A DNA stretch of 64,000 bases, from NCBI RefSeq assembly GCF_033958435.1, contig NC_134139.1:202227501-202291500 (forward strand), in the 5' to 3' direction. Both the position numbers and the translations under genes were made by a program. The notes beneath the pieces were generated by a model. That model was not told the origin of the DNA and ran no database searches. It was given only the letters and a program-made list of their open reading frames with translations. Positions 55,680 through 64,000 of the stretch are shown here, piece by piece; within the stretch, counting starts at the first letter, position 1; each line of letters opens with the position of its first letter. The stretch comes from Carettochelys insculpta. Taxonomy: Eukaryota > Chordata > Testudines > Carettochelyidae.

Positions 55680-57560
55680 GTTAAGTAATGTGAGTCTTGA
55701 ACAAAAGATTTTCTTTGGGAATTCCTACGTAGGGAACATTTGAAGTCAAGAAACCTGTTTCCAATAACTTCCAAACCCGTTTTTGTCTGACACAGAAACC
55801 CAAAATTCCAGCTCAGGTTCCTACTTCTAACTGATTACCATATTTAATTGAGCAAATAGGCTGACATTTGCAGTCAGACAGATAATTACAATTGTATTTC
55901 CCCCAGAAACTGAGAGTGTGAGGGGGAGAAAGGTCAGACCTGTCAATAACCAGGCCTGAGAAAGAGAACAAGTGTGCCTTGATAGACAGAGAGACCCTCT
56001 TGGCTCCAGAAATATGACAGAGGATGGACCAAGGAATTAGTGTGCGTGCATTGCGGAGGCAGACAGAAACGTGCCCTGTCCATTGACATGTTCCTCATGG
56101 TACTGAAAACAGAATATTTTGGTGAGGCTGCTGGGCACACAACCACCCACATGGTGCTTCACTCTGGTTCCTGCACGGCCTGTGATTGCTACCATCACCA
56201 CTCTGCACTTTCCTATGCTCCAGCCTTCCAATTCTCCACTCCCTTGATAACCTGGGGAAATGAGAGCCGCCCTCGCCGGGCAGCCGCCCCAGGCAAGGAG
56301 GACCTGGCACCTCTGTTCCCCTGGGGTGCAGGAGGAGGGTTGATGCAAATTTGAGTGTCTCCTCCAAACCATAGTGCGGAGACAGTGTAACTTCCAGGCT
56401 CCTCACAGAAAAGGAAGAGAAGTTCGTCTCTGCCAGGTCTCCAGTTTAATCTCCCTCATGCTGGTAACCTCCTGAAGGTCAGGCTGGGTCTTGGGCTCCT
56501 CCCTCTCATGTATTGTCTAAGGCTGTGGGTGGATTTTTTTATACTCCTATTTATAGTGCAGTGAGAGGATCAGGGGAAATAAGCAATTAGTGTTCTCTGT
56601 AACACACCCTGCTTCCCACGGGCCAGGCGTGTTTACCTCTCTCTGCTGCCGTGGTGGTGTGCGCAGGGCTCCATGCAGACAGGAAGACTGACTCCCACCT
56701 TTTGCGGGTAAGTTTGGGTCTCTTCTTATCCTCTGTGTGTGTGTGCGTGTGTGTGTGTGCGCACGTGCCCACGTTTGCTCTGGTGTAAACCAACGTTTCC
56801 CTTGTCACCCGTCTCTCTGCTCCTGCAGGATGGGCCCAGGGTTTCCGAAAGGGACACTCTAGGTGGGGTAGTCAGCACAGCTAACCCAGCGCAGCATCAG
56901 AGTGGGGAGGGGATGGCACTGGCAGAATGTGGCTAGCTGGGCAAAAACCCGCAGCAGGGCAAGGGACATTTCTAGGGCTGTGCCAGAGGAGAAGGCGGGT
57001 CCTTCCGAGGGACACAGAGCTGTGAAATGGGGACATGATGTGGGTGGCTGCAAGATTCGGAGCTCCTAGGGCAGTGTGTCGGGGTGACACTCAGAGCAGC
57101 ATGTGGGGCCAAAGCTCTGGGGTGGTTCTGCTGGATTTCGGGTACTGGCTCGTTCATTCAGCCCTGCCGCTGCTGATTGTGGTGTCCGACTCAAACCCGG
57201 CTCCAGGGAGGATTTCCTTTCTCTCCTCTCGGAAGGTCCCCCGGCAAAGGTTAAAGATCTCAGCCGTGAAGTGGAAGATGCTCCCCTCAGGACTCGACTG
57301 TATCTTGCACCTGTTCTGCACAACTCGGGCAAAGCCCTGAAAACTCAGGCCCTGTTCCCCTGAGTCTGTCTAGTTTTTCCTGAACCCCCCTGGAAGCAAA
57401 ACAGTTTTGCTGAGCAGCCAAGCTGCACCCAGGGCAGAGTCCCACATGAGGTCTGGCTTGCGCCGAGCCATCACTTTGACACACTTCAGCACATTCATTC
57501 TAATTCCCTGCCCCTGGAATTGCTCTGGATCCCAAGTTAAGTGGATTAAACGCCAGCTCC
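55680..57560. other. non-coding stretch with no gene seen
   Basis: It contains a (TG)n tract at 56738-56761 with GC interruptions. The frames around 56037-56406 and 57035-57363 overlap on opposite strands and show no domain. Confidence 0.4.
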
Positions 57561-57571
57561 CCCCGCTGTGG

Positions 57572-57740
57572 TGTAAAGGCAGCGTGGCCTAATGGGAGCA
57601 GCATGACTGGATGTCAGTAGGAATGGCTTCTAGCCCTTGCTGAGAGGGTCTCCCGGGCAGCTCCCCTGGGGGCTTCAGTTGAAGAGGTTTCTGAGCCTGA
57701 CAGTCACTAAGGGTCCTGAGCATCATGTCTGACAGGTGCT
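57572..57740 (+). repeat. possible MIR-like SINE
   Basis: 'ggcagcgtggcctaatggga' followed by 'gcatgactggatgtcagtag' resembles the tRNA-derived head of a turtle MIR-type SINE. The core region is badly degraded. Confidence 0.35.
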
Positions 57741-58184
57741 GTAGAAGGGCAAAGGACTGCAGCCAAATAGAGGGTCAGACTGGGAACCTCTTACTCCCGT
57801 GATGGGATGACTGATGCGAGCACCTGTCTCTAATGGAAGCAAGAGGGACCCAGCCTGGCTGCCAGCGAGCAAGTTTTAATGCGAGGCTGTGAAAGTGTCC
57901 CTCGTATTACAGAAGACAGAGCACTGCGCTGTCAGGAACACACAGCAGATTCGTTACTGAGTCTGGTGACGTAGTGAGCGGGTGGTTCTCCCTTGTCCTA
58001 GCCAGAGGCACGGGGGACTGTTTAGGGCTCCATATGTGGCCAGGGCCCCTCTTCTACTCAGCCATCTTCGGTAGCTTGCTGCTCTCTCCCTTTATCAGGA
58101 GTCAGGTTAACAGCTATTTTCTGGAGCGGGAGCCCGGCTGTTCCCTGTGGACTCCCACCCCCTCCCAGCAGCTAGCTAGCTCAT

Positions 58185-58226
58185 TTGGTTGGTTGGTCAG
58201 TCGGTCGGTCAGTTGGTCAGTCAGTC
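58185..58226 (+). repeat. GGTT/GGTC/AGTC tetranucleotide tract
   Basis: About ten imperfect tetranucleotide units ('ggttggttggtcagtcggtc' and onward) form a low-complexity tract. Confidence 0.8.
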
Positions 58227-58229
58227 GCT

Positions 58230-59700
58230 TGGTCTCCTCTCCTCCCAGCCACACTTTAGCAGGGGCAGCTTCTAGAAGGCCCACCACAGACCTTCTGCAG
58301 ACCTTAGCGGAGCCAGCAGGTTCTCCTCTGCCTGGGCCAGTTCCCTGCCAGCTGCTTCCGATTTTCCTGCTTCAGTCCACCTCTCCTTAGCCAGGGAGTT
58401 GGCCCTTCTCTCCCTTTTGGGCAGCTTCCCCATCTCCTGTTGTAGCAGCCCTCTGGCCTGACCCTGTCACCCACAGGAACCACAGTAGGACTGACATTTT
58501 GGTTGATGGGTGAAGCCATTGCTCCAGATCCGGACACGTCTCAATTTTTGTTTTGAGTCCTCGCTAAAGCTGAGCTCTCATGCAAGTTCAATGGCATTCT
58601 GCTTCAGCAAGAATGACTTTAAAACCGAGTGCACGCTTCCTATGTGGACTCATGGTGGACTGAATGGCGGCTCTTTAGGGCCTCCAGCTCCGCTCAGACA
58701 GAGCCGGGATAGCTGGCTTCACTTCTCACACCACTGGCGGTTCCTTCTTCTTCACCTCAGATCATCTGTGGTCTGAGGCAGGGGCGGGAGAGTAGGTTAG
58801 GGGGATCAGCGGTGCCGTTCAGAAATCATTTCACTTTGGTTTTGGAGCAGGAGAGAGCCAAAGGAGGACACTGACAAAGGCAATGAGGTGTGAGGTGAAA
58901 CAGGAGCTGAGATGGGCAAACCAATAGGGCTAGATTGGCCCCACATCTTCTGCTCTGACTTCCCCATGTGGGTCGTTATGCTCCTTGCTGTTCTCTGTGA
59001 GCAACTCGTTGGGCAAGTGAGCTTTGTCAGGATTAAGCTCAGGCATGAAGCATGTGTTCCTTTGTTCTTTGGTTCCAGGTTAGATTGTCACGAAGGCAAC
59101 TACTGAGGAAGTTTGACCCCAGGTCCATGGAGCCGCTCAGCTGTTGATGATCAAAGCCTGCTGACGGGCATCTTCCCCTGAGTGTTCCTAGGGCAGCCGG
59201 CTCTGTCCTGCAAGCCGCTGGTGACTGGCAGATGGAGGGAGCTGTCCGGGGTCCTGTACACCAAGACAGGAGTTCAACACTTGTGGTGAAGGTGAGCCAC
59301 AGAGCGTGCTCAGGTGCCAGCAGCTCCGCAGAGAGGAGCCCTCTTAGCGTCCGAGAGCCGGTCAGCACCCCATGAGTATGGTGGCTTGGAGCTAGGCCTA
59401 CCCTTCTGGTAGCAGATGTAATGAGGGGCAGTAAATGCCTACGGGGCCATACCAGTGCCTTGGCCTCAGTAACCCACCTCACAAGCCCACTGTGCTCCCC
59501 ATTTGCATGTGGCTTCTCCCTTATCATCCCTCCAGTCTGTGAAAGGCCGGCAGGACCCTTCCCCTTCAGCCTCACAGTACGGTAGCCATTGTATCCCTTG
59601 GCAGTAGCCAGTGCCCTGCATGTGGCGTTCACCAAGTGGCCACCTCCGTCCTGGGCATTGTGCGAATGACTGTGTTACCCCGGCTACGCCTCGTCTGCGT
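58230..59700. other. non-coding stretch upstream of the plus-strand exon
   Basis: No assigned exon. The 198-codon minus-strand frame (59039-59635) is open but shows no recognisable domain. A promoter or 5' UTR of the gene starting at 59715 may lie here but could not be pinned down. Confidence 0.4.
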
Positions 59701-59714
59701 CCTTCACCCTCCTC

Positions 59715-60098
59715 ATGAAGCTCGGCCTCAGCCTCGCCTCCACCAGTATGGCCCTGCAGTCCATCCTCTTCCTAGCCATCCTGAACGTCCCCTCGCTGCA
59801 GAAGCCCCTGGCGGCTGAGGCGGACGGTGGGGAGCACCATGTGAACACAGGCCTGATCCAGTGTGGGGAGTACAGCAACCAGGTCCTGCCCAACGGCCGG
59901 TGCAAGATCGTGGCCACCCTGCCACAGATGGATGAACAGAGGTGCCCGGACATGTTCCGCTGCACGGACGAGGTCTCCTACTGGCTGCATGAGAACGAGG
60001 AGCGCAAGCAGCAGATCCTGGAGCTGCGGGAGCTGATCTCGGAGCTGCAGGAGGAGCTGCGGAACCACCGGCATCGCATCAAAGTCCTAGAGCTGCAG
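59715..60098 (+). CDS. first coding exon of an unidentified secreted coiled-coil protein
   Basis: The frame runs 128 codons from ATG 59715 to a CAG|GTAAGG donor (60099), phase 0. Residues 12-25 (MALQSILFLAILNV) are hydrophobic and look like a signal peptide core. A second ATG at codon 12 (59748) is the alternative start. Cysteines stand at 50, 63, 77 and 83 (CGEYSN, GRCKIV, RCPDMFRC). Residues 91-128, rich in Glu, Leu and Arg (LRELISELQEELRNH), form a strong coiled coil. Codon use is GC rich and the frame is clean, unlike nearby repeats. This layout suits N termini of fibrinogen-like, angiopoietin-like or similar oligomeric secreted proteins, but I do not recognise the family. Later exons are not visible up to 64000, so the gene is incomplete here. 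It points away from POMC. Confidence 0.7.
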
Positions 60099-60104
60099 GT
60101 AAGG

Positions 60105-60920
60105 CCCAGGCGCACGTCCCAGGCACCTACCTGCCAGGGGTGGACGCGTGGGCGAGCACCATAGGATGCCCACAGGTTTGTTGTGACCTTCCTCCCACAG
60201 TCGAGACCAGAGCTGGTGGGGCAAAAATCTTGGCCCAGGCTGCTTGCATGATGGGGGCCTGACTTTCCTCCCCATAATGGGGTCAGACATCCCATTGTAC
60301 AGCTGCTAGACATGCTGCCCAGTTCCAGAGTTGTCCCAAAGGCTTCCCAGACCTGGTCTCCTAACCTAGGCAAGGGAGCAGAGTCACACACCTCTCTCAG
60401 CCCTGGCCTGGTCTGTGAGCAGGTCAGGAGACTTAGAGAAGCTGTTCAGAGTTGTTCTGCCTCCTTCCACACATAGCCCTGACCTCCCACCACACCCACA
60501 CGGTGCTTTCCTCATTCAAACCCCTACGCAAGGCGGAGGGAGGAGCCAGGCCAGGCATGAAGTCTAATACTCTCTCTAGAACCTCAGCTGTCCCCTTTTC
60601 TGCCACTTACAAGCTGAGTGGCCAGGCAGCATCACTGGCACTGTCATAGGGTGACCCGAGTTCGGTTGGTGCTAATAGCTTCAACCAGGGCTGGGTTCTT
60701 CTCCCTCACGTGCTTTAATAGGTCCTGGTTTTCAGCAGCCTTGGTCTGCTTGTGGCGGGCTGGTCTATTGGGGAGTAACTAGGAGGCATGGGGCAGCTGG
60801 GGGAAAATAAGCCAATTCCAGCTAGGGGGAAACCTTTGTGGGTGGTGAGACCTTATTACACCCCAGAGAAAGTGATGGCAACCCAGTGTGCTTGAGTCAG
60901 GACAACAGGATTGGACAAAG
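60105..60920. other. intron sequence with no further exon seen
   Basis: The segment follows the splice donor at 60099. No second exon or repeat family was recognised. Confidence 0.45.
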
Positions 60921-60928
60921 CCCTAGAA

Positions 60929-61491
60929 CAGTGGTTCCCAACATTTTCACTCCCCTGAAACCATTCACAGGCCCCCAATCCTCCCCCAAACCAGTCACAG
61001 ACCCTCGACAAAGCCCATTCTCGTCGCTGTGTACACTTCTTTCAATGAAAAAGGAAACCACAACAAAGATTCATAGAATCACAGACGCCTCAGGCTGGAA
61101 GGGACCTCAGGAGGTCATCTAGTCCAGCCGCCTGCTTCAAGCAGGATCAACCCCAACTAAGTCATCCCACCCAGGACCTTGTCAAGCCGGGACTTAAAAA
61201 CCTCTAGGGAGGGAGATTCCACCACCTCTCTAGACAACACATTCCAGTGCTTCACCACCCTCCTGCTGAAATAGTTTTTCCTAACAGCCAACCTACACCT
61301 CCCCTTCTGTAGGATTTTCAGACAGCAGTTAATATTGTTGGAAGATATTTAATTTAAAAATAATAGTTGATTGTATCTTTGCAATTTATTTAAAACTTAT
61401 TCTCTAGGCTCATTATTTATTTATTCATGGACCCCCTGCAATACCCTTCTGCATCCCCAGAGGTCTGTGCACTCCAGGTTGGGAACCGCTG
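60929..61491. mobile_element. hAT non-autonomous element with 8 bp duplication
   Basis: The termini are CAGTGGTTCCCAACATTTTC and, reverse complemented, CAGCGGTTCCCAACCTGGAG. The octamers CCCTAGAA (60921-60928) and CCCTAGAG (61492-61499) match at 7 of 8. A CR1 (61068-61320) inserted into it later. Without the CR1 the element is about 310 bp and non-coding. Confidence 0.88.
61068..61320 (-). repeat. CR1 LINE 3' end nested in hAT
   Basis: The plus strand starts 'attcatagaatcacagacgc', then 'gggacctcaggaggtcatct' and 'agtcatcccacccaggacct', and ends near 'cttctgtaggattttcag'. It is well preserved compared with other CR1 copies here. Confidence 0.9.
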
Positions 61492-61499
61492 CCCTAGAG

Positions 61500-62030
61500 G
61501 ACAGATGATAGGTCACAACCTTGCATTAGCCTCTTCAGGCTGGACTAGTGGTGTTGGAATTGGGCCTGGCACCTGCAATGGCTCTGCCTCCTTTGCTTAT
61601 TCTCCTTGTTCCATTGTTGTCTCTCTTCCTCCCCAGCTCCTTCTGCTGAGCCCCATTCTGCAAGGTTTCGCCTTCCTAGGAGCTCTCCAGGCTGTGGCTG
61701 TTGGGGCTCTGGGCCAGAGTCATGGAGGCCTTTTCACCTGCCCCCTGCTTCTGTCCTGGTCCAGCCATGCTCAGTCCAATAGCGCACCTCCTTTAGACGG
61801 ACCTTCTCGTACCTGTCTGAGCTCAGCCCTCACAGGACCTTTCCCAAAAGTCACACACGGGCTGGCTCCGGTACCTTCCCTTGTCATCCTTTTGTCTCTC
61901 TGCTCAGCGCTTCCCTTCTTCCCTGAAAGTTATACCCTCCCCAGAGGGCTTCCCAGCCCTCTCCTCTCCCAGTCTTTGGAACGTGACTGAGGCAAGAGGG
62001 CTGCCCCGGGAGCAAAGGTCTTGTGTTTAT
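61500..62030. other. intron sequence with no feature seen
   Basis: The 187-codon frame at 61427-61990 begins inside the hAT element and has no recognisable domain, so I treat it as chance. Confidence 0.4.
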
Positions 62031-62037
62031 CCAGAGC

Positions 62038-62657
62038 CGTGTTTCCCAATGTTATTTGGCCATGGAATCCTTTTCGACTTGAAAGAATTTTGCAGAACCC
62101 CATTTCCAGGCTCCACCCCCTCCTGGCCTCCAACCCCCCCATCTCCAGGCTTTACCCGCCTCAGCCCCCAAATCTGGCCCCATCCCCAAGCTTTACCCCC
62201 CATTCCAACAACCTGCCTCCCTGACTTAGCCCCTCTCAGCCCCAAACCTGCCTCGGGACTAACCTATCTGGGGTACTGGCTGGGGAGCCTATGCCAGGCG
62301 ACCACTTGCCCCCAGTGGAAAGAAGGCTGGCGTGGAGGTGTTCTGCTGGCGGGGATGAGCTGCGCCATGTCCACCAGAGGGGTGTGGCCACTCGTAGGGG
62401 GGTGAGTGAGGGGCTCTCTGAGGCTCCCTGCCCGGCCGCTGCTGAAATAACGGAACTAAAGTCAGTTGGTTTAATGGCTGGGTCCCTCCTGCTGCCTTGC
62501 TGGTGCTTGAACCGATTACATTTAGTTCTGCTGTTTCAGTGGTGGCAGGGCAGGGAGCTGCAGTGGAGTCCACTGTCGTAATGGAATTGTCTCCAGGAGC
62601 CTTATTTTCACTTTGCGGAGCCCTGGGATTCTGCAGAACCCCGTTTGGGAAACACTG
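62038..62657. mobile_element. probable hAT element with GTGTTTCCCAA termini
   Basis: The left end CGTGTTTCCCAATGTT and the reversed right end CAGTGTTTCCCAAACGGG are similar. 'ttgcagaaccccatttcc' near the left is mirrored by a similar motif near the right ('ttctgcagaaccccgtttgg'). The duplication is ambiguous (5 of 8). Confidence 0.6.
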
Positions 62658-62659
62658 AA

Positions 62660-63185
62660 TCAGGGCGTGGAGGCGGGTGCTTGGCAGCCTGCCCTGTGAG
62701 TGCGATCTTTGGAGGTACTGATCATCCGTAGGGCTGAGGTGCAGGGCCCCCATGGATGATGGATTCTAAAGCATGTGCAGGGGCGGTGGAGGGACCCGCA
62801 TCTCATTTCACATGGTCCACCCAGCTCTTCTGAGTGCTCAGCAACAATCAGTCATTCCTGATCTGGCTTGTCTTGGTATCTCTGTCCCCGGCTCTGAATC
62901 CACAGCCTTTGCCTTAGCCAAGTGTTTCACTCTGCGTGCAGACGCTTGGCTTCCTGTTGAGTGGCACTCCATAGCAGGTGCTCTGGGACAGCAGGTGAAA
63001 TGGAGGCACACTGCAGAAAAAGGAGTGAGTGGAACCTGAGCTCCAAAATATCTCCTACTATCATCCCAGAAATGAAGCCCAGGGTGGAGTTTGCTTTGGT
63101 TTACAAGGGGAAATCCCACCCTGCAGCAGCAGTGCACTGGGTCTGCCTAACCGCGTGAACATTGTCCCTGGTGATGAAGACAGCA
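62660..63185. other. non-coding stretch with no gene seen
   Basis: No exon or repeat was recognised. Confidence 0.4.
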
Positions 63186-63189
63186 TGCC

Positions 63190-63990
63190 TGGATAGGATG
63201 CGCCTGTGACAGGTTCCTCCAGAGGTGCCAGCTGGTACTGGGGTGCCCCTGAGCCACCAGCCTGGGCTCCTTCTTACACTGTCCTGCTGTGACAAGCTGC
63301 AAAGCCCTCTCCAGACTTCAGCACTCCTCTACACCCATATCCCTGGGGCACTTTCATCAGCCCCCATCCAGGCAGGCACACACCCAGCAGCAGCCCCTGC
63401 TTTGGAAGGCTTGAAGGAAGGCCCCTCCCAGCACGTCAGGCAGGTATCCCGACAGCATTGTAAAATTCACCCCCTCCCTCAGTGTGCAGAGGAACATGCG
63501 ACAGCCTGTGAGCCTCTGTTGTGGACGGGGTTAGTTACAATAAAAATAAGTTTATTGATTTACAGCAGCTTGAGCTTCATATAGCGCATAGATCAGCTAC
63601 AAAGAGCAAATTCTCACCCTACGTGAGGAAACGAGCTGGCCGCAAAGCCTTTAGGGGTGAGCTGCGCTGGCTGGCTTGCAGCCTGGGAGTCCCCAGGGAT
63701 TTCATCCACAGGCTGGAAACCACCCTAGCCTAGGTCAAGCACTTCCCCCCGCCCCCATTCAGACTTTATTCCTCAGCCATTTCCAGAAGCCTTCTTGTGT
63801 GGGGCCTGAGGAGCCCCAGCTGATCTCACCCCCTGCCTGAGGCAGCTGCTTCACGGGGTGGGAACTGTTTGTTTCAAAGTTACAGCCTGGGGTGTAGTTC
63901 CCACCCTTAGTTCCCAGATCTGTCTGTGGGAAAACCACTGACCACCCAGGATGGAGTCTGGAGACGTGATCACAACCTGTCGGGCTGTGG
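63190..63990. repeat. possible LTR-like repeat
   Basis: It begins 'tgacaggttcctccagaggtgccagctgg', and 'tacaataaaaataagtttat' at 63537-63556 contains AATAAA on the plus strand. The order resembles long terminal repeats I associate with turtle retroelements. No second LTR or internal frame is in the window. Confidence 0.3.
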
Positions 63991-64000
63991 GGTCACAGCT

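Noticed and set aside
59039..59635. 198-codon open frame on the minus strand next to the new exon
   Set aside because: No recognisable domain, no good start codon context or splice site, and GC-rich surroundings make long chance frames likely.
55000..64000. DNMT3A C-terminal exons expected upstream of POMC
   Set aside because: No catalytic-domain residues seen on the minus strand; it may lie beyond the window.

Overview
The window looks like turtle nuclear DNA. Three things point there. It carries CR1 LINE 3' ends (tails such as 'gaccTCAGGAGGTCAT'). It carries tRNA-derived SINEs whose tails match CR1, the architecture described for tortoise Pol III SINEs. It also carries many short inverted-repeat DNA elements and 'GTGGCACCTTATAGACTAACAG' repeats that I associate with turtle genomes. 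The species cannot be fixed from sequence alone. Nothing suggests bacteria, and most open frames here are chance or repeat-derived.

The gene I can name with certainty is pro-opiomelanocortin (POMC), on the minus strand and apparently complete. A TATA box (23159-23165) precedes a short non-coding exon 1 (about 23135-23077, ending CAG|GTAAGT). A 7.8 kb intron leads to exon 2 (15254-15101), which holds the signal peptide and the first two cysteines. A 2.2 kb intron leads to exon 3 (12865-12215), which encodes the peptide hormones gamma-MSH, ACTH/alpha-MSH, beta-MSH and beta-endorphin. A poly(A) signal lies at 11987-11982. The precursor is 260 residues, or 267 from an in-frame upstream ATG.

At the other end, 59715-60098 (+) is a likely first coding exon of a secreted protein: hydrophobic leader, four cysteines, then a coiled coil, ending at a GTAAGG donor. 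I could not identify it. Its remaining exons are not visible, so the gene probably runs past the window. I found no exon of EFR3B or DNMT3A, the mammalian neighbours of POMC.

The other 60 kb is interspersed repeats, often nested. By region: 1-12 kb, old CR1 and inverted-repeat elements downstream of POMC; 12-23 kb, the POMC introns with CR1, a Tigger-like element, a MIR and a nest of SINEs and inverted-repeat elements; 23-31 kb, upstream POMC DNA with homeodomain-type sites, a 693 bp inverted-repeat element and a promoter-like CCAAT/TATA cluster; 31-47 kb, LINE fragments of CR1 and two other reverse-transcriptase lineages, hAT elements and fold-back retroposons; 48-55 kb, a second copy of the 0.7 kb element, an LTR-like sequence, CR1 copies and a DIRS-type reverse-transcriptase fragment; 55-64 kb, the unidentified exon and two hAT elements, one carrying a CR1.

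The most unusual pattern is a retroposon family. Several copies continue into an inverted copy of their own body and stop at the same internal boundary; two of them are flanked by target-site duplications, so the hairpin arrived with the insertion.
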